The notes under the pieces were generated by a model. That model saw only the letters and a list, made by a program, of their open reading frames with translations, made no database searches and was not told the origin of the DNA. Position numbers and translations under genes: made by a program. This document shows, piece after piece, positions 18,216-29,366 of a DNA stretch of 32,867 nucleotides. Where the stretch lies: contig JAJZVF010000008.1 of the NCBI GenBank assembly GCA_021845825.1, forward strand, positions 1 through 32,867. Reading direction: 5' to 3'. Numbering within the stretch: position 1 is the stretch's first letter; every line of letters starts with the position of its first letter. Origin of the DNA: Pseudomonadota bacterium. Lineage in GTDB: Bacteria > Pseudomonadota > Gammaproteobacteria > Steroidobacterales > Steroidobacteraceae.

Positions 18216-18574
18216 TCCAGCGCCCCTTTCTGCCACTCGTAGATGAAGCCCACGGTCAGGATGGCGAGAAAGACGACCATGGCGATGAGGCCGGCAACCC
18301 CGATCGATCCGAGCGCGACGGCCCACGGGAAGAGAAACACGATCTCGAGGTCGAAGACGATAAACAGGATGCACACGAGGTAGTAGCGCACGTCGAATTT
18401 CATGCGGCTGTCCTCGAAGGCCTCGAAGCCGCACTCGTAGGGGGAAAGTTTCTCGCGATCCTGCGGATTGCGGGAGAAGAACCGCCCGATGACCGAGCCC
18501 AGGGTGAGCAACACGAGAGCGATCGCCGTCGCGATGGCGAGAAAAATGAGAATTGGCAGGTAATTGGTCAACAT
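18206..18574 (-). CDS. nuoA: NADH-quinone oxidoreductase subunit A
   Basis: First gene of the complex I operon. The 122-residue membrane protein (ND3 family) has three helices. The conserved loop [20 protein letters not shown], with its exposed cysteine near the quinone site, and the membrane acidic residues in [16 protein letters not shown] are intact. The ATG follows AGGATGAAAGC. The 3' end overlaps nuoB by ten bases. A possible extended -10 promoter lies about 75 bases upstream, between the tRNA and this gene. Confidence 0.97.
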   Translation of the reverse strand: MLTNYLPILIFLAIATAIALVLLTLGSVIGRFFSRNPQDREKLSPYECGFEAFEDSRMKFDVRYYLVCILFIVFDLEIVFLFPWAVALGSIGVAGLIAMVVFLAILTVGFIYEWQKGALEWD

Positions 18575-18648
18575 GCTTTCATCCTGCACGCAAAACCACG
18601 GCACGGGCCCACGCCGGCCCTCGGCTCGGCCCCGGCCCAAAGTGGCGC

Positions 18649-18657
18649 ATTGTATCA
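18649..18657 (-). promoter_or_regulatory. Candidate extended -10 promoter for the nuo operon
   Basis: On the minus strand TGATACAAT fits an extended -10 (TGn then TACAAT), placed between the tRNA-Leu 3' end and nuoA. No good -35 is seen at 17 bp. It would give a leader of about 70 bases that is very GC-rich with GGGCC/GGCCC arms able to fold. The operon could also be read from upstream, because no T-rich terminator follows the tRNA. Confidence 0.4.
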
Positions 18658-18673
18658 GCGCTCGAAGACGTTT

Positions 18674-18758
18674 TGGTGCCGACGGTCGGATTCGAACCGA
18701 CACGCCTCGCGGCGCTAGCCCCTCAAGCTAGTGTGTCTACCAATTCCACCACGTCGGC
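18674..18758 (-). tRNA. leuU: tRNA-Leu (anticodon GAG)
   Basis: An 85-base class II tRNA with encoded CCA. The acceptor arms GCCGACG and CGTCGGC pair fully, the discriminator is A, and the T arm contains GTTCGAATC. The anticodon stem-loop is CTAGC-TTGAGGG-GCTAG, giving GAG, which reads CUC and CUU. The extended variable arm (GCCGCGAGGC) is typical of tRNA-Leu. Its place right after secG matches leuU after secG in E. coli. It lies 32 bases behind secG and is probably processed from a secG-containing transcript. Confidence 0.97.
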
Positions 18759-18790
18759 AACGTCATCATCCATCCGAGCACGCTCCGCCG

Positions 18791-19153
18791 TCACTTCGGC
18801 GGCACGTGGGCCGAGCCTGCCGGCTTGCCGGCCGGCGCCTGCGGCGTGCCCGCCGGCGCCTTCGCGCCGGCAGCCGGCGCTTCGGCGGCCAGATTGAGAA
18901 TCGTCTTGTGCTGCACGTGCGCGCGCGTGCTCAGATAAGTGAGCGCGGCGCTGTTGAGCATGAAAACGACGGCAAAAATGGCCGTGGTGCGCGAAAGCGC
19001 GGTGCTCGCGCCCCGGGCCCCGAACACCGTGCCGGAGGCACCGGCGCCGAAGCCCGCGCCGGCATCGGCGCCCTGACCGTGCTGCAGCAGCACAAGAGCG
19101 ACGATGCACAATCCGGCAATGATCTGAATGACTAGCAATACAGCGTGCAACAT
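18791..19153 (-). CDS. secG: Preprotein translocase subunit SecG
   Basis: Small accessory subunit of the SecYEG channel for export across the inner membrane, 120 residues. Two membrane helices (about residues 2-22 and 57-77) flank the conserved loop LLQHGQGADAGAGFGAG and GTVFGARG. The C-terminal tail is long and rich in Ala/Pro/Gly/Lys, as in many proteobacterial SecG proteins. It starts with ATG six bases after the tpiA stop, so the two are one operon, and is followed by tRNA-Leu. Confidence 0.96.
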   Translation of the reverse strand: MLHAVLLVIQIIAGLCIVALVLLQHGQGADAGAGFGAGASGTVFGARGASTALSRTTAIFAVVFMLNSAALTYLSTRAHVQHKTILNLAAEAPAAGAKAPAGTPQAPAGKPAGSAHVPPK

Positions 19154-19159
19154 GATTGA

Positions 19160-19918
19160 TCACCGCGACCCGGCTGCTGCCAGGATCGCCAGAAATTCCT
19201 CCGCTTTGAGCGAGGCGCCGCCGATCAGCCCGCCATCGACATCCGGCTGAGCGAACAGCTCCACGGCATTGCCCGCCTTGACGCTGCCGCCGTACAGAAT
19301 GCGGGTCGCCCGTGCGATTTTAGCATCCCGGGCGCCGATGCGCTCTCGGATGAACGCATGCACCTGCTGAGCCTGCTCCGCCGTGGCGCTGTGGCCCGTG
19401 CCGATGGCCCATACCGGCTCATAGGCGAGCACGGCCGATTCCAACGCGGCCACGCCGCACAACGCAAGCACCGCATCGAGCTGCCGCGCCACCACCTCTT
19501 CCGTGCGTCCGGCCTCGCGCTCGGCGAGCTGCTCGCCGATGCACAGAATGGGCGCCAGGGACTGCGCCTGGGCCGCTGCGAACTTGCGGGCCACCAGCTG
19601 ATCGCTCTCGTGATAGATCCAGCGCCGCTCCGAGTGGCCGACGATCACATGCCCGCAGCCGACGTCCTTGAGCATCGCGGCGGAGACCTCTCCCGTGAAT
19701 GCGCCCTGCGCCTCGGCGCATACGTCCTGTGCACCAAGGCCGATCGGCGTGTCCCGCAGCATCCGCCCGACCTCCTGCAGGTACACGAAGGGCGGACACA
19801 CCAGGCACTGCGCGGCCGACTCATCGGGATACCGCGAGATCAGCTCTTCGATGAGACGCGCGTTCTCGGCGCGCGTCCCGTGCATCTTCCAGTTTCCGGC
19901 AACTATGGGGCGGCGCAT
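19160..19918 (-). CDS. tpiA: Triosephosphate isomerase
   Basis: Glycolytic enzyme interconverting dihydroxyacetone phosphate and glyceraldehyde 3-phosphate; 252 residues, the usual length of this TIM barrel. Catalytic residues are seen as Lys11 (GNWKMHG), His95 (VIVGHSERR) and Glu167 (AYEPVWAIGTG), followed by the phosphate-binding ILYGGSVKAGNA and GGLIGGASL. The ATG at 19918 is set by the conserved RRPIVAGNWKMHG N-terminus; a longer frame upstream has no similarity. A likely promoter lies 55-83 bases upstream. Confidence 0.98.
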   Translation of the reverse strand: MRRPIVAGNWKMHGTRAENARLIEELISRYPDESAAQCLVCPPFVYLQEVGRMLRDTPIGLGAQDVCAEAQGAFTGEVSAAMLKDVGCGHVIVGHSERRWIYHESDQLVARKFAAAQAQSLAPILCIGEQLAEREAGRTEEVVARQLDAVLALCGVAALESAVLAYEPVWAIGTGHSATAEQAQQVHAFIRERIGARDAKIARATRILYGGSVKAGNAVELFAQPDVDGGLIGGASLKAEEFLAILAAAGSR

Positions 19919-19972
19919 GACCCGACCTGGGGAGCCTTCAATTGACTCCGCGCACTGGCGAAGGGGGGCGCG

Positions 19973-20001
19973 ATCATAGCGGCGCGCCTCCCGCAGCGCA
20001 A
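19973..20001 (-). promoter_or_regulatory. Candidate sigma70 promoter for tpiA-secG-leuU
   Basis: On the minus strand, TTGCGC (19996-20001) and TATGAT (19973-19978) are separated by exactly 17 bp. The -10 matches five of six consensus bases; the -35 keeps the TTG. Transcription would start near 19966, about 48 bases before the tpiA ATG. It lies in the 106-bp gap after glmM. Confidence 0.5.
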
Positions 20002-20024
20002 CGCGCAATTCCTCCCCCTGCGGG

Positions 20025-21356
20025 CTAGCCGGCCGTGCGTACCGCCTCGGCGAGCTCCACGGCGGCGGCCCGGGTCGCGCTCTCGTCCCGGCCCTCGACC
20101 ATGACGCGGATCACCGGCTCGGTGCCTGAGGCACGCAGGACCACCCTGCCCTGGGCGCCCAGTCGCTGCTCGATGCGCCGCACCGCGCTCTGCACGGCCG
20201 GCACAGTCGCCGGATCGAACCGTTCGGCGACCTGCACATTGAGCAGCACCTGCGGGAATTTCCGCATCGGGGCGGCCAGCTCCGCGAGCGAACGGCCCGT
20301 CTGGCGCATGACGGCGAGCACCTGCAGAGCGCTCACCAGCCCATCTCCGGTGGTGGTCTTGTCCAGGCAAAGGATGTGGCCGGAGGTCTCCCCGCCCAGC
20401 ATCCCACCGGTCTCGCGCAGCAGCGAGAGAACATAACGGTCTCCCACCGGCGCACGCCGGAAGTCGATTCCGCTCTCGCGCAGCGCCAGCTCCAGGCCGA
20501 GGTTGCTCATCACCGTGCCGACGACGGGCCCTGTGAGCGCTCCGGCGTGCTTGCGGGCCTGCGCGATGACGTACAGGAGCTGGTCGCCGTCGACGACCCT
20601 GCCCAGATGATCGACCATGACCAGCCGATCGCCGTCACCATCGAGGGCAAGCCCGACGTGTGCCCGCACTCCCGGCACGGTGAGCTGCAGCAGCTCCGGA
20701 TGCAGCGAGCCGCAGCCGTCATTGATGTTGCGGCCGTTCGGCGAGCAGCCGATGGGAACGATCTCTGCGCCGAGGTCCGCCAGAATGCGAGGGCCGACCT
20801 TGTAGGCGGCGCCATTCGAGCAGTCGATCACGATCTTCAGGCCCGTGAGATCGACTCCCTCGGGCAAAGTCGAGGCGCAAAACTCCTGGTAGTGGTTGCG
20901 CGAGCGGTCGACACGCAGCGCGCGGCCCAGGCTGCGCGAGCAGCGGGTGAGCACGGGGTGCTCGAGCTCGGCCTCGATGCGCGCTTCGAGCTCGTCGGAA
21001 AGCTTTCCGCCGCTGTCGTCGAAGAACTTGATCCCGTTGTCGTCGTAAGGATTGTGCGAGGCGCTGATCACCACGCCGAGGTCGCATTCGAAGCGGCGCG
21101 TCATGTAAGCGATGCCCGGGGTCGGCAGGGGCCCGATGAGCATCACGTTGACGCCGGCGGCGACGAAACCGGCCTCGAGCGCGGACTCGAACATGTAACC
21201 CGAGACGCGCGTGTCCTTGCCGATGAGCACGGTGCCGCCCTCCGGGGCGAGCACACGCCCCGCAGCGCTCGCCAGCTGCAGCGCAAAATCCACCGTCATC
21301 GGGTGCTCGCCCACGCGGCCCCTCACACCATCGGTCCCGAAGTATTTGCGAGTCAC
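20025..21356 (-). CDS. glmM: Phosphoglucosamine mutase
   Basis: Converts glucosamine 6-phosphate to glucosamine 1-phosphate for UDP-GlcNAc, needed for peptidoglycan and lipopolysaccharide. The 443-residue alpha-D-phosphohexomutase has the N-terminal KYFGTDGVRG, the phosphoserine loop VISASHNPYDDNG (Ser100), the metal-binding LDGDGDR, the sugar loop GGETSGHI and the phosphate loop RASGTEPVIRVM. All four domains are complete. The start is GTG at 21356, with AAAGG upstream. It follows folP with a 175-bp gap in which I see no gene or clear terminator, consistent with the conserved folP-glmM pair. Confidence 0.98.
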   Translation of the reverse strand: MTRKYFGTDGVRGRVGEHPMTVDFALQLASAAGRVLAPEGGTVLIGKDTRVSGYMFESALEAGFVAAGVNVMLIGPLPTPGIAYMTRRFECDLGVVISASHNPYDDNGIKFFDDSGGKLSDELEARIEAELEHPVLTRCSRSLGRALRVDRSRNHYQEFCASTLPEGVDLTGLKIVIDCSNGAAYKVGPRILADLGAEIVPIGCSPNGRNINDGCGSLHPELLQLTVPGVRAHVGLALDGDGDRLVMVDHLGRVVDGDQLLYVIAQARKHAGALTGPVVGTVMSNLGLELALRESGIDFRRAPVGDRYVLSLLRETGGMLGGETSGHILCLDKTTTGDGLVSALQVLAVMRQTGRSLAELAAPMRKFPQVLLNVQVAERFDPATVPAVQSAVRRIEQRLGAQGRVVLRASGTEPVIRVMVEGRDESATRAAAVELAEAVRTAG

Positions 21357-21531
21357 CTTTGCAACCTTTCACGAAACGCGGCACCGGCACACGGGAACGC
21401 GGCCGCAGAGGCGGCTTTTCCGGCACGTGCAAATAGACGGAAGCCTTGGCGGACGACCCCGGCGGAGGGCACGCTGCGTCCGCGGAAAATTCGCTCCGGC
21501 ACACACTGCGGTCGGGCCGCCATCGGCTGAT

Positions 21532-22392
21532 TCACAAGCGAGGCGGACCGTGACATTCGACCGCCTGCAGCACCTTCAGCGCATCCGCCGTCGCCGCCAC
21601 ATCGTGCACCCGCAGAATCCGTGCGCCGTTCATCGCCGCAATCAAAGCGGCCGCCACGCTGCCGGCGAGACGCCCCTGCGGCGGCCGTCCCGTGAGCATG
21701 CCGACCGTCGATTTGCGCGACAGGCCGGCGAGGAGCGGCAGCCCCTCGACGCTCACCTCGCGCAGGTGGCTCAGCAGCTGCAGATTGTGCTCCAGGGTCT
21801 TACCGAAGCCGAAGCCGGGATCGAGCACGATGCGCTCGGCGGTCATGCCCGCGGCGAGGCAGGCCTGCACACGCTCCTTCAGGAACTCGCGCACCTCGCC
21901 CACCACATCCGTGTAGCGGGGGGACTGCTGCATAGTGCGCGGCTCGCCCTGCATGTGCATCAGGCACACCGCGCAGCCGGAGGCCGCCGCGGCCTCGAGC
22001 GCGCCGGGCTCGCGCAACGCCCTTACATCGTTGATCAGATCCGCGCCCGCAGCGCTTGCCGCGCGCATGACCTCCGGTTTGCTGGTATCGACGGAAATGA
22101 ATGCCTGGGTGAGCGGGCGCAGCCGCTCCACCACAGGGATAACTCGCCGCAGCTCCTCCTCCGCAGGCACCGGCCGGGCACCCGGTCGAGTGGACTCGCC
22201 GCCGACGTCGATGATGACAGCGCCTTCCTCTGCTAGGCCGATGGCGCGAGCCACTGCGTCGTGAAGATCGACATGATGCCCACCGTCCGAAAACGAGTCC
22301 GGCGTAACATTCAGGACGCCCATGATCACGGGACGCTCCAGATTGAGCGTCCGTGCACGGCAGCATAGCCGCAGCTCAGCCCGCTTGTGCAT
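21532..22392 (-). CDS. folP: Dihydropteroate synthase
   Basis: Folate enzyme joining p-aminobenzoate to dihydropterin pyrophosphate; the sulfonamide target. The product is 286 residues. The TIM-barrel motifs are IMGVLNVTPDSFSDGG (pterin/pyrophosphate loop), IDVGGESTRPGA, FISVDTSKPEV, DLINDV, LMHMQG, DPGFGFGKTLEHN and LAGLSRKS. The barrel ends with LRVHDV. ATG at 22392 is chosen because it leaves a short leader before the first barrel strand; upstream frame is low-complexity Arg-rich. It is 55 bases after ftsH, in the conserved ftsH-folP-glmM order. Confidence 0.97.
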   Translation of the reverse strand: MHKRAELRLCCRARTLNLERPVIMGVLNVTPDSFSDGGHHVDLHDAVARAIGLAEEGAVIIDVGGESTRPGARPVPAEEELRRVIPVVERLRPLTQAFISVDTSKPEVMRAASAAGADLINDVRALREPGALEAAAASGCAVCLMHMQGEPRTMQQSPRYTDVVGEVREFLKERVQACLAAGMTAERIVLDPGFGFGKTLEHNLQLLSHLREVSVEGLPLLAGLSRKSTVGMLTGRPPQGRLAGSVAAALIAAMNGARILRVHDVAATADALKVLQAVECHGPPRL

Positions 22393-22447
22393 AGCCCCGC
22401 GCGCCGCCCCGCAAACCGTTCGATGCGCGGACCGCTCCTGCCTCTCT

Positions 22448-24367
22448 CTACCTCGCCGGCGACCCCAGGGGCGGCGGCGAGCCGGTGATGGGACCGCTTG
22501 CCGGCGGCATCGGCGGCGAGTGGTTGGCAATCGACTCGTCCCAGCCCGGCGGCGGCTTGGGCGTGCGTCCGGCCATGATGTCCTTCAGCTGCTCTTCCTC
22601 GATGGTCTCGTACTTCATCAGCGCCTCGGCCATGGCGTGCAGCTTATCGAGCGCGGCGGTCAGGATCTCCCGCGCATGCTTGTAGTTGCCCTCGATGACA
22701 CGCCGCACCTCCTCGTCGATGGCGTGGGCGGTCACATCGGAGACCTGCTTGTGCTGAGTGACGCTGCGACCGAGGAAAACTTCGCCTGATTCTTCCGAGT
22801 AGGTGAGCGGGCCCAGCTTGTCCGACAGGCCCCACTTCGTGACCATGTTGCGCGCCAGCTCCGTGGCGCGCTCTATGTCGTTGGACGCCCCCGTCGTGAC
22901 CGCCTCGGGCCCGAAGATCAGCTCCTCGGCGATGCGTCCGCCGAAGAGCGTCGCAATGGTGCTCTCCAGACGGCGCTTGGACATGCTATAGCGGTCCTGC
23001 TCCGGCAGGAACTGCGTCACTCCCAGGGCGCGTCCCCGCGGGATGATGGTCACCTTGTACACCGGATCGTGCTCCGGCACGGTCATGCCGACAATCGCAT
23101 GCCCGGCCTCGTGGAAGGCCGTCATGCGCTTTTCCTCTTCGGTCATTACCATGGAACGCCGCTCGGCGCCCATCATGATCTTGTCCTTGGCACGCTCGAA
23201 TTCTTCCATTCCGACAATGCGCTTGTTGGCGCGGGCGGCGAACAGCGCCGCCTCGTTCACGAGGTTCATCAGATCCGCGCCCGAGAACCCGGGCGTGCCT
23301 CGGGCGATCAGCGCCGGCTTCACGTCATCGCCCAGCGGCACGCGGCGCATGTGCACGCGCAGGATCTGCTCGCGTCCCCTGACATCAGGCAGCGGCACCA
23401 CCACCTGCCGGTCGAAACGGCCCGGGCGCAGCAGCGCCGGATCGAGCACGTCCGGCCGGTTGGTCGCCGCGATGACGATGATACCCTCGTTGCCCTCGAA
23501 GCCGTCCATCTCCACCAGCAGCTGATTGAGCGTCTGCTCGCGCTCGTCGTGCCCGCCGCCGAGACCCGCCCCGCGGTGGCGCCCCACCGCGTCGATCTCA
23601 TCGATGAAGATGATGCAGGGCGCGTGCTTCTTGGCCTGCTCGAACATGTCACGCACACGCGAAGCGCCCACGCCGACGAACATCTCGACGAAATCCGAGC
23701 CCGAGATGGTGAAGAACGGCACCTTGGCCTCACCCGCGATGGCGCGCGCGAGCAGTGTCTTGCCCGTCCCAGGCGAGCCGACCATGAGCACGCCCTTGGG
23801 GATCTTGCCGCCGAGCTTCTGGAATTTCCCCGGATCCTTGAGGAAGTCGACGATCTCGCTCACCTCCTGCTTGGCTTCATCGACGCCCGCCACATCGGCA
23901 AACGTGACGCTCACCTGATCCTCGCCCAGCAGCCGCGCGCGGCTCTTTCCGAAGGACATCGCGCCGCGCCCGCCCGAGGCCCCCTGCATCTGCCTGAGCA
24001 TGTAGGCGAACACGAAAATCAGTACCAGCACTGGCAGAAGCTGGATGAACACCTGCTCGAGGAAGCCTTCCTCCTTCGGCGGGCGGCCGGAGATGTCGAC
24101 GTTGTATTTCTCCAGCGTCCCGATGAGCGCCGTGTAGTCGGTCTCGGGGTTGAAGGTCTTGAACTGCTTGTGGTCCTTCAGCAGCCCGTAGAGCTCGGTA
24201 CCCTGGAAGGTCACCGAGTCGACCCGATTGGTCTGCACATCCTTGAGGAACGTGGAGTACGAAAGCGCCTCTGGCTGGTTTGTCGTCGGCACGTAGCGGC
24301 TGAACACCAGCAGCAGCACCACGACAATCCCTACCCAGAGGATGATGTTCTTGGTCAGATCGTTCAT
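22448..24367 (-). CDS. ftsH: ATP-dependent zinc metalloprotease FtsH
   Basis: Membrane-bound AAA+ protease of 639 residues that removes misassembled membrane proteins and short-lived regulators. Two N-terminal membrane helices (about 8-24 and 105-124) flank a periplasmic domain. The ATPase shows Walker A GSPGTGKT (about 197-204), Walker [12 protein letters not shown] and the second region of homology [20 protein letters not shown]. The zinc protease site is HEAGH (His419, Glu420, His423) with Asp near 497. The C-terminal tail is Pro/Gly/Ser-rich. It starts 12 bases after rlmE, the usual rlmE-ftsH operon. Confidence 0.98.
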   Translation of the reverse strand: MNDLTKNIILWVGIVVVLLLVFSRYVPTTNQPEALSYSTFLKDVQTNRVDSVTFQGTELYGLLKDHKQFKTFNPETDYTALIGTLEKYNVDISGRPPKEEGFLEQVFIQLLPVLVLIFVFAYMLRQMQGASGGRGAMSFGKSRARLLGEDQVSVTFADVAGVDEAKQEVSEIVDFLKDPGKFQKLGGKIPKGVLMVGSPGTGKTLLARAIAGEAKVPFFTISGSDFVEMFVGVGASRVRDMFEQAKKHAPCIIFIDEIDAVGRHRGAGLGGGHDEREQTLNQLLVEMDGFEGNEGIIVIAATNRPDVLDPALLRPGRFDRQVVVPLPDVRGREQILRVHMRRVPLGDDVKPALIARGTPGFSGADLMNLVNEAALFAARANKRIVGMEEFERAKDKIMMGAERRSMVMTEEEKRMTAFHEAGHAIVGMTVPEHDPVYKVTIIPRGRALGVTQFLPEQDRYSMSKRRLESTIATLFGGRIAEELIFGPEAVTTGASNDIERATELARNMVTKWGLSDKLGPLTYSEESGEVFLGRSVTQHKQVSDVTAHAIDEEVRRVIEGNYKHAREILTAALDKLHAMAEALMKYETIEEEQLKDIMAGRTPKPPPGWDESIANHSPPMPPASGPITGSPPPLGSPAR

Positions 24368-24379
24368 CGCGTATGCACG

Positions 24380-25006
24380 CTACACCAAGCGGAAGTCCTT
24401 AGCCAGCAGATAGACCTCGGGGCTGCGGGCCCGGGAAGCCGCGGGCTTCACCAGCTTTACCTTTCCAAAGCGACTGCGGGCTTCGCGCAGCACTGCATCG
24501 AAGCCGGCACCCTGAAACATCTTGATCAGGGCGCCGCCGCCCTCCTTCAAGACCCGCGCGGCCATATCGAGCGCGAGCTCGGCCAGATACATCGAGCGGG
24601 GCTGATCGACGGCACCGACGCCGCTCATCGACGGAGCCATGTCCGAGAGTACCCAGTCCACCGGCCGCTGCGGCAACAGTGCGAGGATGCGCTCGAAAAT
24701 CTCCTGCTCCCGGAAATCTCCCTGTACGAACTCCACTCCCGGGAGCGGCGCAAGAGGCAGGATATCGGTCGCCACCACCCGGCCGGTCCCGCCCAGACGG
24801 CGGCGAAGATACTGGCTCCAGGCGCCGGGGGCTGCGCCCAGATCGAGACAGGTGGCACCTGTTTTGAGCATTTTTTCCCGCAAATCGATTTCTTCCAGCT
24901 TGAATACCGCACGCGAGCGCCAGCCTTGCGTCTGGGCGCGCCGGACGAAAGGGTCGGAAAAGTGCTCCTGCAGCCAACGGCCGCTGCTCTTGGACCGTCT
25001 AGCCAT
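24380..25006 (-). CDS. rlmE: 23S rRNA 2'-O-ribose methyltransferase RlmE
   Basis: SAM-dependent enzyme (RrmJ/FtsJ) that methylates the 2'-OH of a uridine in the 23S rRNA A-loop. The 208 residues nearly equal the E. coli length of 209. The catalytic K-D-K-E set is complete: Lys36 (RAVFKLEEID), Asp122 (SDMAPSMSG), Lys162 (LIKMFQG) and Glu197 (RSPEVYLLA). The SAM loop is CLDLGAAPGAWSQYL. The ATG at 25006 follows AAGGGCC; a longer frame upstream is basic and not conserved. It leads the rlmE-ftsH operon, heat-inducible in E. coli; a sigma32-like element lies about 140-165 bases upstream. Confidence 0.97.
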   Translation of the reverse strand: MARRSKSSGRWLQEHFSDPFVRRAQTQGWRSRAVFKLEEIDLREKMLKTGATCLDLGAAPGAWSQYLRRRLGGTGRVVATDILPLAPLPGVEFVQGDFREQEIFERILALLPQRPVDWVLSDMAPSMSGVGAVDQPRSMYLAELALDMAARVLKEGGGALIKMFQGAGFDAVLREARSRFGKVKLVKPAASRARSPEVYLLAKDFRLV

Positions 25007-25144
25007 TTTGGCCCTTAACTGTCTTCTCCGTCTTGGACGACGAGGCTCCCTAGAACGCGGCGCGGACACGGCACATCCCGTCCGCGAGCGCGCTGCGGTG
25101 CCTCGCGCCGGTCCCTACGGACTTGCCTAACCGGGCCGACCGGG

Positions 25145-25171
25145 CGAGGGGTCGCGCGACGCTCCACCAAG
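25145..25171 (-). promoter_or_regulatory. Sigma32-like promoter element before rlmE-ftsH
   Basis: On the minus strand CTTGGTG (25165-25171) and CCCCTCG (25145-25151) are separated by 13 bp, resembling the heat-shock consensus CTTGAAA-N(11-16)-CCCCATNT. The core CTTG and CCCC are kept, the rest is not. In E. coli the rrmJ-ftsH operon is sigma32-dependent, which makes the position meaningful, but in GC-rich DNA such a match can arise by chance. Confidence 0.3.
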
Positions 25172-25330
25172 GACCTGCGAGGCCCCATTGGAGCATCCGC
25201 TCTGCGGGCTCACGCCTTTCGCCCAGGACCGTCCGGATCGCCTTGGCATCACTGAGACAGTATACAGCTCACCGGAATGGCCCACCATGGGTCCCGGCCC
25301 GAATACCGGGCTTTGCGCTGCGGACCAGGG

Positions 25331-25336
25331 TAAAAT
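25331..25336 (+). promoter_or_regulatory. -10-like box directly before yhbY
   Basis: TAAAAT ends only seven bases before the yhbY ATG, inside an AT-rich patch (TAAAATTTT) in otherwise GC-rich DNA. If used, transcription would begin at or next to the start codon. No good -35 is seen at 15-18 bp. Confidence 0.35.
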
Positions 25337-25343
25337 TTTCCGG

Positions 25344-25655
25344 ATGCCAGCTCCGCTCAGCCTCACGGATCGCCAGCGCCGGCACCTGCGCGGCCTCGCC
25401 CATACCCTCAAGCCCGTGGTCCGGCTCGGCAACGCGGGCATGACCGAGCCGGTCGCTCAGGAGACCGCCCGGGCGCTCGAGGACCATGAGCTCATCAAAG
25501 TCAAAGCTCCTGGCGGCGACCGCCATGCCCGGGATGTGCTGTTCGCCGAGCTCTCGCGCCGCACGGGCAGCATGCTGGTGCACCGCATCGGCAACGTCGC
25601 AGTGCTCTATCGTCCTCGCCGCGATTTGCCGAAAATCGTCATACCGGACGAATGA
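25344..25655 (+). CDS. yhbY: YhbY family ribosome-associated RNA-binding protein
   Basis: A 103-residue protein with a CRM (KH-like) RNA-binding domain, linked in E. coli to pre-50S ribosomes. Typical features are LTDRQRRHLRGLAHTLKPVV, the GNAG loop in RLGNAGMTEPV, HELIKVKAPGGDR, and the closing RIGNVAVLYRPRR. The ATG at 25344 is set by similarity, as the protein then starts just before LTDRQRR; it lacks a clear ribosome binding site (TTTTCCGG precedes it). An in-frame ATG at 25188 exists but the added residues look non-coding. It converges on greA with only three bases between the stops, so there is no room for a dedicated terminator. Confidence 0.95.
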   Translation: MPAPLSLTDRQRRHLRGLAHTLKPVVRLGNAGMTEPVAQETARALEDHELIKVKAPGGDRHARDVLFAELSRRTGSMLVHRIGNVAVLYRPRRDLPKIVIPDE

Positions 25656-25658
25656 AGC

Positions 25659-26128
25659 TTACTCGAATCGCACCGCCACGATCTCGAACGAGCGGATTCC
25701 GCCGGGGGCGGACACGTCCACCACATCACCCTCGGACTTGCCGACCAGCGCCCGCGCGATCGGCGAGGTAATGGAAATCCGGCCGGCACTGATGTCCGCC
25801 TCGTCCTCTCCGGCGACCTGGTACACGAGGCGGCCGCCCTGCTCGTCTTCCAGCTCGACTACGGCGCCGAAGACCACCTTGCCGGTATTGGCGAGCTTGC
25901 TCGGATCGATGATCTCGGCATTGGCGAGCTTGGCCTCGATGTCGCGGATCCGCCCCTCTATGAAACTCTGCTGCTCACGCGCGGCGTGATACTCGGCGTT
26001 CTCCGACAGATCGCCGTGGCTGCGTGCCTCGGCGATCGCCTTGATGATGTTGGGACGAGCCTCGCCCTTCAGGCGCTTCAGCTCGAGGCGCAGCGCCTCG
26101 GCGCCGCGCAGGGTCATGGGAATGCGTT

Positions 26129-26132
<4 letters not shown>
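25659..26132 (-). CDS. greA: Transcription elongation factor GreA
   Basis: Rescues backtracked RNA polymerase by stimulating transcript cleavage. At 157 residues it is one shorter than in E. coli. The N-terminal coiled coil opens with [18 protein letters not shown]; its tip carries the acidic pair in [17 protein letters not shown]. The C-terminal FKBP-like domain shows DDEAD-like [20 protein letters not shown] and ends with [11 protein letters not shown] and PGG. The ATG overlaps the carB stop (ATGA), so it is translated as the third gene of carA-carB-greA, the usual gammaproteobacterial order. Confidence 0.98.
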
Positions 26133-29353
<3,221 letters not shown>

Positions 29354-29366
29354 GAACGGATCTCTG

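Larger units (their letters stand above)
25007..25343. other. 337-bp divergent intergenic region between rlmE and yhbY
   Basis: No convincing gene; frames crossing it lack family character and ribosome binding sites. It should hold the promoters for rlmE-ftsH (minus) and yhbY (plus). Seen are a sigma32-like element on the minus strand (25145-25171), a -10 box just before yhbY (25331-25336), and a GCCCG-AATAC-CGGGC inverted repeat at 25297-25311 of unknown role. Confidence 0.6.
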
